Below, piece after piece: positions 51,000 through 62,278 of a DNA stretch of 64,000 nt; position 1 is the stretch's first letter; each line of letters begins with the position of its first letter. The notes under the pieces are model-generated. The model was not told the DNA's origin and did not search any database. It was given only the letters and a program-made list of their open reading frames with translations. Origin of the DNA: Dendrolimus kikuchii (lineage: Eukaryota > Arthropoda > Insecta > Lepidoptera > Lasiocampidae); contig CM034394.1 in assembly GCA_019925095.2 (NCBI GenBank), positions 8,320,272 to 8,384,271 on the forward strand, read 5' to 3'. The translations under genes were made by a program, and so were the position numbers.

Positions 51000-52042
51000 A
51001 TGTGTTCCGAATGAATACCGTCCATTGAGCATTTACTAGTCATTGTAATTTGCATTTTTGTTCCATTCAATGTGTTTTGGAATAGTTGTGTTATATAAAT
51101 CTCTATTTTAACTTACGCTGGGCCTAAACGGACCACAGTGCCCGGTCGCCAGCACTAAGTAGTTGGGACGCTTTTTATACATTTTGTAGGGACCCGCCGC
51201 ACTCGTCTGGCGGCCACGCGCCACTGCCACTTACTTATCGTGGTGGTCACCACCGGTGCCGTGGTCGGTGGCCTTTTGCCCGCAACCTTACTGTCTTAGA
51301 TATTTTTCTCTTAACACTTAAAAATATAAGAATGTAAATTCACGAGTTCATATTTTTTTTATGTTGTATATATTTTTAAGAACTCACAAGTGCCCTTAAT
51401 TTTTTTACACTTTCTATCTACATTTAATTATAATCAAGTTCCAATGTTAAGCACTTAAGTAAAAGCTCTAAGAGCACAAATATTAGCAGAAAATCAAATA
51501 ATTTAAGTAGATTATTATTACACCTTAGAGAGACAATGTGGCACAGACACCTTGTTGCACTTGTTTCTAGGATAATTAAGTGAACAAATCTCAATAATTT
51601 TGTTTCTTATAAATTGTTAAGTATAGGTTTTTCCAAATAAGTATTATTATGCTATTTAACAATAACTAGGTTTATATCTCTGTGTATTATGTATAATAAT
51701 CCTGTGAGTTATATCAATATTATATCATTCAATTCGGTTTTTGTTCAAAAACAGAAAACGGGCATATTAATATATCAGTATAAAATTATACAATATACAT
51801 AAGTATATCATAAGTAGTTGTTTAATTAAGTTACGTTAAACTTGAAATATAAGTATGTATTATATTATAAATGTATAAATTATTGTTTTTAAATATAAAA
51901 TATATACAGAGATTCTGAAAAAAATCCAATAGGCTAGTTAGATTTTTAGTAATTCAAAATTTAATTTAATAGTCTTATTTTCTATTCATTTCATCTAAAA
52001 AAATGTTTTAAATAATAAAATGTCAAGAAACAAGAAAATAAA
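51000..52042 (+). other. PDE6D 3' region with candidate poly(A) signals
   Basis: AT-rich, no gene. The first AATAAA motifs after the stop lie at 52014-52019 and 52037-52042, implying a 3' UTR of about 1 kb if used. A GC-rich patch at 51115-51290 (CGTGGTGGTCACCACCGG palindrome) contrasts with its surroundings and may be an inserted repeat. Confidence 0.4.
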
Positions 52043-52202
52043 TATGTGTGGAGAATATACGATTTAGGAATTAATGAATAACGTTTTTGCACATGCATTA
52101 AAGTACCATGGGCGGTCTTCTCGGCACAGGAGATCTCCTCCAGAATTATTAATATTAATTTTACAATATTAACTAATTTCTAGGAAAGTTTCTGAGTGGC
52201 GT

Positions 52203-52700
52203 TCTTTATTAGCTAACTAGTATATGCACGCAACTTCGTCCACGCTTGACTTGAAATTCCCGCGTAATTCCCGGGGCACAATACCGCAGCATGTAAGCAT
52301 TCATTTTAGTGAAAACTGTATCGGAGTAAGCAAATTTTATGCACCCAAACAACTACAAACCGCTCTGAGAAAATTCCCATGGGACTCCCGATAAAATAAA
52401 TCACACATTTTATTACATAAAATGCCATATGGATCAGGAAAAAAATCACATAGGAATTGTTTTTTTTTAATCTGGCCATTATAAATAATTCCTGGGATAA
52501 AAAGTAGCGTAGATTTTAAGTCTACGAATTTGGTTTCCATCACCAAAAACCGCATCGAAATTGGCCCAGCAGTTATTACACGAGTCCTGAACAAACAGAA
52601 AAGGAAATCAAAATTACATCCTGTTCTCCATCGTTTATATAGTGTATTCCAGTTGTTTTTTATATAGCTTCAGTGTGCAGATACGGCATTTTTATAATAT
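52203..52700 (-). repeat. Repeat Z, minus-strand copy
   Basis: Reads CTTCGTCCACGCTTGACTTG at its low end and TTTTATAATATTATAGAC at its high end, the inverse of 23868-24375. Confidence 0.7.
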
Positions 52701-52734
52701 TATAGACATTTATAGATTGCCATTCCTAGTATTA

Positions 52735-53040
52735 AGTCGTGGTATATCTTAGTGGTTAGTGCACTTGCGTTCCAAACTCAAAGGGCGCGTGTTCGAATCC
52801 TGGCTAAAAAGCATACAATGCAATTTTCTGACCTAATATGTATATTGTTACATTTACCATGTGGTGAAGGTGAAAAAAAATATTGTGTTGAAACCTGCAC
52901 ATTGAGGTAACCAAAGTGTCAAACCTGCCAATCCGCCTTGGACAAGTGTGGCGGGTATTTTGCCGGGGCACTATAAATGGGAGGCCCGAGTCCAGCAGTG
53001 GGATGTTTATGGGCTGGTGTTATTGTTATATTATAATTAT
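52735..53040 (+). mobile_element. tRNA-derived SINE (family S) with 13-bp target duplication
   Basis: Head GTCGTGGTATATCTTAGTGG with B box GTTCGAATCC; body CAAACCTGCCAATCCGCCTT; end GGGAGGCCCGAGTCCAGCAG. ATTCCTAGTATTA flanks it exactly (52722-52734 and 53041-53053). The 3' end is a short TTATTGTTATA-type repeat. Best-preserved SINE in the window. Confidence 0.92.
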
Positions 53041-53188
53041 ATTCCTAGTATTATCTGTCCATCCTGAAATTGCATATAAATGCAAATATTCATTCATCCA
53101 ATAAACACATGGCGTTTCTGTGCCACAACTAAATATATTTTTACATACAGTATAAATTTCTAAAATGGGCCTCTATGGCTATATCCGA

Positions 53189-53526
53189 AACTATAAGATA
53201 TAGCGAAAAATACTCAAAAGGAGTCTCATTAGTTTTTTGAAAAATCAATTACCCTGATCAGGAATCGAACAAATTTTGACATTTTGAAAAAAAAACTACA
53301 ATTATATGTATAACCACCAACCCATGTTGTAGATTATAGGGATCAGTTTCTGTGAAGGATTGTAAAACGCATAATTTATGGAAAAGGTTGATTTTTTTTT
53401 TCAAAATAAGTCTTCGATTCCTGGTCAGGGTAATTGATTCTTCAAAAATCTAATCATACCACTTTAGTTTCTATCAAAATCGGCCCTGAATATCCTTTAG
53501 AGTATTTTTCGCTATTAGTTATAATT
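53189..53526. repeat. Foldback element
   Basis: Left arm 53189-53269 and right arm 53411-53523 are imperfect inverted repeats (GCGAAAAATACTCAAAAGGA versus TTTAGAGTATTTTTCGC; AATCAATTACCCTGATCAGG versus CTGGTCAGGGTAATTGATT). No coding capacity. Confidence 0.75.
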
Positions 53527-53529
53527 TGT

Positions 53530-56500
53530 AGTTTGGGGGCAGACATTTTGAAAAATTCACCTTTGTATGAATATAAGCACATTGGAAAACATTTTTTTAA
53601 AAATCCAGCCAAACTACTTGATTTTTCGTTAAAACAAATAGCTCGTTGAAAGCTCTTAAAGCGATCATGACACTCGCGAGAATCGAGAATGTGGAACGCG
53701 TTGCTGCGACATGCTCGTGAAGTTAGAATGTGGAGCGTAAATATTTTTGTAAACCAATTACAAACACGCCCTCTATGATCTACAAAAACAATCAAGTAAT
53801 TATTAGTCATTAGCACACGTGTTTTTATTTCAAACGAGATCACCATCATTGAGATAGATGGCGCTGGTAGTAGATTATAATTATTGTTTTGTGTAATGCA
53901 AAATAAAATAAAAATAAGTGAAAAATGGTTTGTTTTATTATTGTTATCTACTTTTGTGTATTTTTTCATTTTAGGAAAATCATACATTCGTTGCGCCACT
54001 AGATGGCACTAGCTGAGTAGCTGCCATTATTCCCTTAGGGCTTAGGTAGTGAGCCATTTTAGGGCTGTTAAAGTTCTAGTAGTTGTAAGTTTATAAGTAG
54101 AAGTTTTAAAAAGATTATTAGACTGTTATTCTAGACCGAGGCTTACCCTGTATTTCGAGATTTCCAAGAATAAACGATTCATGACTCGAGCGTAAATCCT
54201 GGTTGCCTTCGGAACGTACATTTCGACGCCCAGAGTCCGCTTCACGATGTTCACATTCATAAACTGAATCGTGATTTTTATATATACAGTTCAAGCGAAA
54301 GGCGAATCGTAAAACATTATCCGTCAAAAAACATTTTGCCATAACGACTCTTCATTACGAACTCATTATTTTTTAAGTTTTCGTCATTTTTCTCGATTCC
54401 TGAGCATGTGACTATGATCATGGGAGGTCATACCATTTTAAAAATAAAACTAATCGTGATTTTCACTATCCGGAAATAATAACGGTTCGTCAATGTGTGA
54501 ATCTGCTATCCTTACTCTTTTTTTCGGTCTGATATAGCAAGGAATCATTGTGGGATATATGTAATGTACATATAAAACCAACACACGATTAACATAGTTC
54601 GTATAAACCAAGAGCATATTGTGTATTTGTAAATCGTGAGTTGTTTTTTACGATCTCATTAGTAAGCTGACACGCTTAACCATATTACCATAGAGGAAAT
54701 GAAAAACTTGAGTCGGACGTCACCTGCAGGAAAAGCGACCGATAGTGCCACTCACGACAGGATCTTGTCCTAAGGGGCCTTGTTCATGAGTCATATTGCT
54801 CCCGTGTTGAGGTTTTTCGCTACAAGTGTTTCCTAGTCGTTTTGATAAATGAAAATTAATATAATTAATTCAAAATGTAATCTTACAGTAAATGTGACAT
54901 ATGATTACGACACGGCCAACATGATGATTCTAAACCGGTTTCGTATTTACCATTTTTTGTGTATTTACTGTAAGATTCATATCCTATGATATTACTGAAA
55001 GTAAATATAGACACATTCTACATAAACGAAAAAGGTATATTCTAAAATATATGCCTGTATGAATTTTTGCTCCTTTTGCATTGTTTTATAAATGAACAGT
55101 ACACTTTTTGTACAAATTGGTATAGTTTCTGAGGATTAGAGATTCAAAGTTACACAAATAATACAGTTGGTGTGTCTTATATACAAAAACTCAGTTGCTG
55201 TTCTTAAAAATGGCTTTACTGATTTTAACGAAATTTTATCTGCGTGTTTGAGTGGATCCCGGGATGGATTCATCACAATTGGACCCGATAGGTAGCTCTG
55301 CAATCGGGTTATGTACTTCAAAATTTTCAGGGCAGAAGAACGTCTGCCGGGCCCACTAGTTGTTAATATAATAGAAAACGTTGGATTCTTCTTATTTTAA
55401 TATAATAAAAAAAAAGGATATTGTCCGCAATTTTTACACGAAAAAGCTGTAGTTTTTTTAAAATAATATATAGACTCACGTCTATTGTCCGTCAGTAGTA
55501 GTCATGAACTCACGAGTTCATGACGTTTGCTTCCTGCATGCCAATTTAGATGTGTTGTGTACACATGTGTAATCTAGAGCCCAGAAACATCGCCCACTTC
55601 CTTAAACGGATGTACGGTACGTTAGCAAGTTGTATCGTGGAGAAGCCGCTTAAATGAAATGATCAGCTGCAGGGCTGCCACTTGAATACAACTGTTGAGC
55701 GCTGTACGAGCTAAGAAAAACGCTAGATTCTGCTAGACGATCAATATTAAAAAATAAGTCGGCCAAGTGTAGATATGCGGTACCACGTAGATCGAAGAGT
55801 TCCGTAGAGGCGACGAATCATCGTTGTTCTTTTCATTTGGCTACAAGACCCTTAAATATAGTAGTACCTATAGATAAATTAAAAATAAAATGAAAATAAA
55901 TTAGCTTCGGGAAGTTTTTGCATTGTAGTGGTCAGAACATAAATATATAAACTAATACTTTTTACATATTTTTATATGCAAGAACTTAATATAAAACTAA
56001 TAATATTGAAATAATAAATATTAAACATAATTTTTAATACTAAATTTCTTCTACTCCAGACATTTTGTACTCATTGTCATCCGATGAATCATTTCTGTTA
56101 ATTCTAACCTGTTCTGATATTATATCTAAAGCCTCATCCCTGCCCTAAAATTTCTCCTCTTCAATAGCATGTAAACAAACATTTTCCATTCCTTTACAGT
56201 TATATACAGTACCTTATTTAAATAAAAAATTATACGAAACGTCTATAGTTTGGGAAGTCAAAAGCTTACCTCGACCACGTTTCAACTTCGGAACTATTTT
56301 TATTAACAACTTTAATATCAAATAACAACAATTAGAAAGAAGTAATAATACTGAACAATAAATAGCAAGAATGAATCACAAATAAAATCAATTACTTTAT
56401 TAATTATCAAACTAAAACCAAATAGTGAGACCTCACAACAATCAGCAATGTAAATAATTGTTATTTATTTGACTTTTGATTTTAAATATATCTTCTTCTT

Positions 56501-56794
56501 CAAAATGTAACGAGTAATTTAAATTTCATGTTTAGAATTTCTGTAAATATACAAATTCTATTACGAACGCAAAAATGTCTCGAAGCTAATTATCTGTACA
56601 TAGGGATAGGGATCCACAAAAACGAATTTATACTTTATTAGTATTGCCACAATAAGCACGTAGGATAAAAATAATACAGCTTGTGGACCATTTATATTTA
56701 ATCTAAAACCTTCCTGCAGTTCTCCCAGAGTACTACCATATGATATGGGGCTCTTCAAAAAGGGCATAAACACATCTTTTTAAAGTCTCAGTGA
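53530..56794. other. Intergenic stretch without recognisable gene
   Basis: AT-rich. Contains an inverted repeat ATCTTACAGTAAAT / ATTTACTGTAAGAT (near 54880 and 54963), a repeat F right end at 55228-55370, and a TCGACGCCCAGAGTCCGCTT block near 54220 related to one near 6460. No exon with a recognisable domain was found. Confidence 0.4.
55501..55524. repeat. Perfect 11-bp dyad
   Basis: GTCATGAACTC and GAGTTCATGAC separated by two bases. Could be a binding site for a dimeric factor or chance. Confidence 0.6.
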
Positions 56795-56890
56795 TGTAAG
56801 TAACGCATCGGCACCCTCAGTGGAGATGTCCATGGACGACAGTAACCACTTGCCATCAAGTGGAACTGTTTGCCAATTTACCTATAAGTA
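56795..56890 (-). repeat. Repeat A fragment
   Basis: CCATGGACGACAGTAACCAC and GCCATCAAGTGGAACTGTTT place it in the family; strongly diverged. Confidence 0.5.
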
Positions 56891-56931
56891 AACAAACAAA
56901 GTAAGTACTTTAATCTATTACATATATTTGC

Positions 56932-57250
56932 CTAATATACAAAAAGCACTAGATTTGGCAGTAGGAGTTGTTTAGTAAAAATGGAAGCTATGTTACCCTG
57001 CGCTAGATCAAGCTCCGAAAGCACTATGGTGGCAGCCCTGATCGGATGGCTGGCACCACGGGCGGGGGCAGGGGACACATCCTCTTTAGCCAGAACCCGT
57101 CGACGGATTTCTTCGTACAACCCACCGAAGGAAGCAGTGCGGTTTCAATGCGCATCACATACAGCACTTCGCATATAAATAATAGAAATTATCTAATTAT
57201 GAGCCGGCGAGTACTAGACGCGCGGACTTGTCAGGAATTGTAATATCAGC
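56932..57250. other. GC-rich patch with short open frames, unidentified
   Basis: Open on both strands over 60 codons (minus: EEIRRRVLAKEDVSP; plus: ALIGWLAPRAGAG). No domain recognised and no splice context found that joins it to other exons. More GC-rich than its surroundings; could be an exon of an unseen gene or a repeat. Confidence 0.25.
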
Positions 57251-57504
57251 CGGGGCCGGCCGGACAATAAATAATGCTTATGACGATGACATTTCGATAA
57301 ATATTGAACGCTTTTTTTGATAGGAAGGTCGATGTTATCGGTTACAGTTATTACACATTATTACAGAACGATAAGCTACTTAAGTGTGTACACATTAGAT
57401 TCGGTCAATATATTGGAGTTTGGAGCCTACACTTTCTATTCTTGCATCTTTCCTGGCCCTGGTACAATATTTGCTACTATATCTAATTGTCCTTGATTAC
57501 CTAT

Positions 57505-57608
57505 CTTTAAAAGTCGCCTTGGATAAGCATGGAGGGTATGTTCCTCTAACATTTAACAGGTTCCAGCCCACCAGTAGAACGTTTATGGGCTATTATTATT
57601 ATTATAAG
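57505..57608 (+). repeat. SINE S 3' fragment
   Basis: GTCGCCTTGGATAAGCATGG and AGAACGTTTATGGGCTATTA match the SINE 3' end, followed by a TTA-repeat tail. Confidence 0.6.
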
Positions 57609-57796
57609 TATTAATTTTCTTTAAAAAAGGTCTTCGTTGCAACGTATAATACATAAAATAAATATGATGGTACAAAATATGATTTAAAACTAAATATTTT
57701 CCGTTCATATCTTTACCAAGTATAATTTTTAACAATGAAATATTTTATTATATTTGTAATTGTATATTTTGGTGTGCAATAAAGTGTTATCTTTCT

Positions 57797-57823
57797 CCCC
57801 CCCCCCCTCTCTCCCGCTCTCTC

Positions 57824-57879
<56 letters not shown>
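57797..57879. repeat. C11 run, CT-rich tract and (AT)26 microsatellite
   Basis: C run 57797-57807, CT-rich to 57825, then uninterrupted TA dinucleotides 57828-57879. Likely polymorphic and prone to assembly error. Confidence 0.95.
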
Positions 57880-57880
<1 letters not shown>

Positions 57881-60030
57881 CTATAGTTAACTATGATGTC
57901 TTTTAAACGCATTTTTCTCATGATTATGTTTTTATAAAAGGTATATTTCATATATGCGACATACTCTTTATTTATAAAACAAGATTGGTTTTAGAATATT
58001 TTATCCTATAAACTAATTTTACCGTATCGAGAAATGCTCTAACGATAACATCACAAATAAAATCAAATATTATTATAAACCACTATATACAAATCCACAT
58101 ATATACTCTTTTATCAAGCCCTTAACTATTATGCATAATATGAAATTTATAGAATATAGTTAAGTGTTCATTTATATATTTTTGTACGTAGGTAACATTA
58201 ATCACATAATTGCAAATAGAGCACATTTTATATTACGTTATACATAAAAGCATAAATTGTAGAAAGTAATACAAAAATATTATTTTACGTTTCATCTCCA
58301 TTTAAATGGAACAATAAGTTAGCTAACTCTCATCAATTATTTGGTGGAAGCGATAGTGAATAATAACCCGCCGCAATAGACTTGTAGAGCGGCGGAACCG
58401 ACGCGGCGTCGGCGCTCAGTTTGCCGGATGAACACCAAATGTGTGATATTTTTAGGAATGTTGATTGCCGTCTTCCTGTTTCCGGCATGAGCTACTCGCT
58501 CTGATCTACCGACCGACTCAGATACCAAACTGCTAATTAGTGATGAATAATTAATAGCGGTCTCTTATCCATACAGAAAATTTAACAAAATTAGAAGTGA
58601 CACACTGATTTAAATTTTTTGTCACAACCTTATATATGTATAAGTTATAAGCTAATATTTATTAAAACAAATTCAACCCCTCCTCTGATTTATAGTAGCT
58701 TCGCGGTTTTATTATACCATGGTATAGCGTAGAGTTGCCAACCGTCCTGTTTTCCTAGTCCTAGTTTTTGTAGTGTTCTGGGATGTCCTGGTTAGTTTTT
58801 AAAGCGCCCTGATAAGGTCATGTATTTTAAAATTCGCGCGCCACTTTTACAAATCTAAGTTACAGGCGGCCTCACTGCTCGTGAGTGTCGAACTTTCAAC
58901 TCGTATAATTTTATTCAAATACTTTTATTAATATTTTTATTTATTTATTATATTAACTAATTTAACTATTGCAACTCCTGCAATTTCTGCGTCCTGTTTT
59001 TAAACTGAATTGTTCTGGTTTTGTCAACTTTAAATCCTAGTTTTTTAAATTTGGGGTTGGCATCCCTAGTTCAGCGATGGCGCTATACTAGGGTTACTAC
59101 ATCTTTCTATCAAGTTTTGCTATAATATTTTTCTCAGAAATTACTAAGTTTATACAAACTCTATAGTGACTCAGTAGTTTCTGAGAAAAACAATAGTGTC
59201 ATGCAAAGACAGGCAGACGGACATGACAAAACGGTAAGGGATTTCGTTTTTGAAAATTTCCTATTGAACCCTAAACGTATAATGTATTGTACTATATTGA
59301 AGGTCTTTAAGCAAAAACTGTATGTATATTCCTGTGGAAAATGTGAACTGTCAAGCAAAATCTAATTTATTGAGTACAAGAACTCCTTTTTAGGCAATGT
59401 GTGGCTTCAGTGAAAGATCAATTATTTTGCCAATGCTAGATTCTTAGATGTGTAAATTATCTAAGGCTAGATTATAAACAATAAGTAATAAAAATAAATA
59501 AGACTTGGCTAAAAGGTCTTTATTACTAGGCCATAAAATATTAAACTACAAACAATATTTTTAAAATTCGTATTCATACATATAATATGAAATCATGTTC
59601 GTTCTGTTTGGTTCTCAATTATTCCAATTTCTTTATATTTAGGCTAGAAATGTGGGCTCATGTGTTAATTCCATAATACCAAGGTGATGATATCATCTAC
59701 TAAGATGCGGAGGTGGGATTGTAGAACTTCCCATTAACACTTGTCTACCGTTTCGTTATAATCATCTTAAATACTTTACGCTTCTTTTGCATCACTATTC
59801 AATGTAATCTTTCTTGCCTTCGTAGAATTTGTAGCTTATTTTTTTTGTTGTACCACTGTGTACATAATGATGGTAATCAATACCGTAGAGAATGAACCTA
59901 CTTAATGAGGGGGGTGTCCAATAAAGAACAATTAAAAGTATGAGTAGGTGAAGGGATTATGTAACGTTTTGAAGACTTTTATTTAGTACGTAGAATGCAG
60001 TTTTTATTAATGTATGTGCGTACAAGCTAT
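57880..60030. other. Intergenic stretch, no gene recognised
   Basis: AT-rich. A short GC-richer block at 58330-58530 has a 63-codon minus-strand frame without recognisable similarity. 58730-59075 looks like a composite repeat (GTTGCCAACCGTCCTGTTTT ... GGGGTTGGCATCCCTAG). Confidence 0.35.
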
Positions 60031-60353
60031 TGTTACGAATCGCGAGACTCGAATTAAAATGCCGTTAGAATTACTATAGTTTATTAGAACTATACAAACA
60101 CGTATAACACAGGTACAAACATAACCGAACACGAGAAGTCCAAACGTAATGCAGAAGGTCGTAATTCAATAAAACGCGCAAAGTCCGTCACTTAATAGAT
60201 TCCCATATTATAGTACACACGTCTCGCTTCGCTGGTGGTTCTCGCTCGACTCCCCCCATCGGGCCATTGCTTTATACTGCACAGATGCAATATGTCCGCC
60301 CGGCCGCGTGGACCGAATTTCCTACAATCAGCCTGTACTTTAATTCCGTAACA
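60031..60353 (-). mobile_element. Probable solo LTR
   Basis: 323 bp bounded by TGTTACG...CGTAACA, the usual TG..CA ends with short inverted repeats. On the minus strand it has a TATA-like CAGTATAAAGC, a GC-rich stretch upstream of it and an AATAAA about 50 bases before the end, the order expected for promoter and poly(A) signal in an LTR. No internal region or second LTR in the window, and no clear target duplication. Confidence 0.55.
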
Positions 60354-60600
60354 CCTGGCTAATGATCACAATACAACAATAGGCCGTATGCCAATAAGTA
60401 AACAAAAGAAGACGACCATAAAAGAATTTCAATGTTATTAGTTCAAATGCCGACGGGTAATAAATGTGCTTTGTTTCAGATATGCAGGTGGGTTTTGTGT
60501 TTGTCGGGATCTGAGTTGTAACACTATTATTAGTCTTTAAAGTGCTACATGAGTTTTGGGTGTATAAAAAAATATATTAAACTACCTTTGTTGCCCATTT

Positions 60601-61170
60601 TTAACCGACTTCAAAAAAGAAGGAGGTTCTCAATTATTCATCGTGTATTTTTTTTGTGTATGTTCAGTCATAACTCTGCTGTTTCAGAATTATTTTGGTC
60701 ATTCTTTTTGCATTTGATTTATTATAGTTTCAGAATATATCTATATAAATGTAATTGGTATTAGATGTTGAGTTCCGAAGATATAGCAATAAATCCATAA
60801 AATCAAGCAGAAAACGTAATGACTGAAACTTTTTTGTTTCTGAACTAATTTTGATGATTGATTTTGCGTTCGATTGAGAGTATCTTCGTACTAGTCTGGT
60901 ATAAATTTAATTGAACGAACTTTCGGTTTCGAACATGTAGCAAAAAAAGAGTTAAAATTGGGTAAAAATATGTCGTTTTTGAGGTATGTCATTCATAACT
61001 TTTTTGTTTTTGGACCGATTTTGATCATTCTTTTTAAATTAGATTTAATATAGCTTCAAAATAGTACCGTATACATTTCATTGCTATTACATCCTGAGTT
61101 CTGAAGATATAGCAATTAGTCAAAATCAAATAGAAAACGTATTGAAAAATATTGTTGGGTTCATGACAAT
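60601..61170 (+). repeat. Repeat J (AACCGACTTCAAAAAAG) with internal ~160-bp units
   Basis: Starts TTTTAACCGACTTCAAAAAA then GGAGGTTCTCAATTATTCAT. Two similar internal units (about 60668-60830 and 60985-61145) share CATTCTTTTT, GAGTTC.GAAGATATAGCAAT and AAAATCAA, with a more diverged one between. Confidence 0.6.
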
Positions 61171-61230
61171 CTTAAAACGAGTAGGTACCTAATTAAGATC
61201 AATAACGTGCTGTACTAGATAAGACTAAGA

Positions 61231-62045
61231 CTAGGAAAGCGTATAATGGAAATCGATAACGATAAACAGTACGACCGCGTACATTGAGTTACGAGATCCG
61301 TCGTATTTAGGAAATGTCGACGATCGGAATTGAGATTCAAACGAAAATACTGCCTGGTGACACCGACGATGGGCGTAATCATTTAATTTTTTTATTTTGG
61401 TTATGTTCATCTCTCGGGCATCGGTCGATTGTGGTTTATTTGCATAGACCTGCGACTTCAAGAAAACCCCCAGGAAAAGTCTAGCGAGGTCAAATCGCAT
61501 GACCTCGGTGGACAATTCACATCACAATTGCGAGAGATAACCTTACCCTCAAATCGTTCATGCAGAATGTGTCCGCTGTGTGGCATGTGGCGCTGTCCTG
61601 CTGGAACTACATGTCGTCTAGGTCCATATGGTTCAATTTGGGCCATAAGAAATTGGCTATCATTTTTTTTGCGCTCGCCGTTAACGGAGACCACCTCACC
61701 AACATCGTTTTCGAAAAAGTACGGACTAATGACGCCGTCGGCCCAAAATCCACACCAAACAGTCCCTTTAGGAGGATGTATTATCAATTGGTGAACCTCG
61801 CGTGGGTTAGTGTCGCCCATATACGGCAATTTTGCTTGTTAATATAGCCATTCGTCCAGAAATGCGCCTCGTCGCAAAGATAATTCTTCCGCCAAAATTG
61901 GAGTCCTCTTCCAAGCGATTCGAAACCCAGTCAGCGAACAAACGACGTTGTTTATGGTCAATGTTTTCTAAATACAATTCCGATTCATCACCTATCGTTT
62001 GCGCATTCGAGAAACTACCTTATTGGACTACCATAAATGTAACTT
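61231..62045 (-). pseudogene. Relic Tc1/mariner-superfamily transposase
   Basis: On the minus strand, pieces in several frames: LFADWVSNRLEED, GYINKQNCRIW, NPREVHQLIIHPPKGTVWCG, ISPYFFENDVGEVVSVNGER, FQQDSATCHT, GKVISRNCDVNCPPRSCDLT and SQVYANKPQST. Two catalytic positions are visible (QQD and the SCDLTSLD block), apparently about 41 residues apart in the undamaged family. Several frameshifts and stops; inactive. No terminal repeats identified. Confidence 0.75.
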
Positions 62046-62062
62046 AAAAGTGTAAAATAAAA

Positions 62063-62278
62063 AAGAAACCAACTACAAGAGTAACCAAAAAGCAAAAAAT
62101 AATATTTTCTACATCTTGATGTTGCTACCAAACAAAAAATTAAAAATTACCATATACATTGTTACAACAACAAAATATTGCAGTATAGTAATTTTTATCT
62201 GTTACTTGGCACCAACTTCAAGATGTTGTAGAAAAATTTACTTTTTGCTTTTTAAGTTACTCTTGAAGTCGGTTTCTT
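62063..62278. mobile_element. MITE with ~65-bp inverted repeats
   Basis: 216 bp. AAGAAACCAACTACAAGAGT at the left pairs with ACTCTTGAAGTCGGTTTCTT at the right; pairing extends through AAAAAGCAAAAA and the CTACATCTTGA block. Non-coding. Confidence 0.82.

Noticed and set aside
58337..58528. 63-codon minus-strand frame as a gene
   Set aside because: No recognisable domain, no supporting splice sites, AT-rich surroundings.
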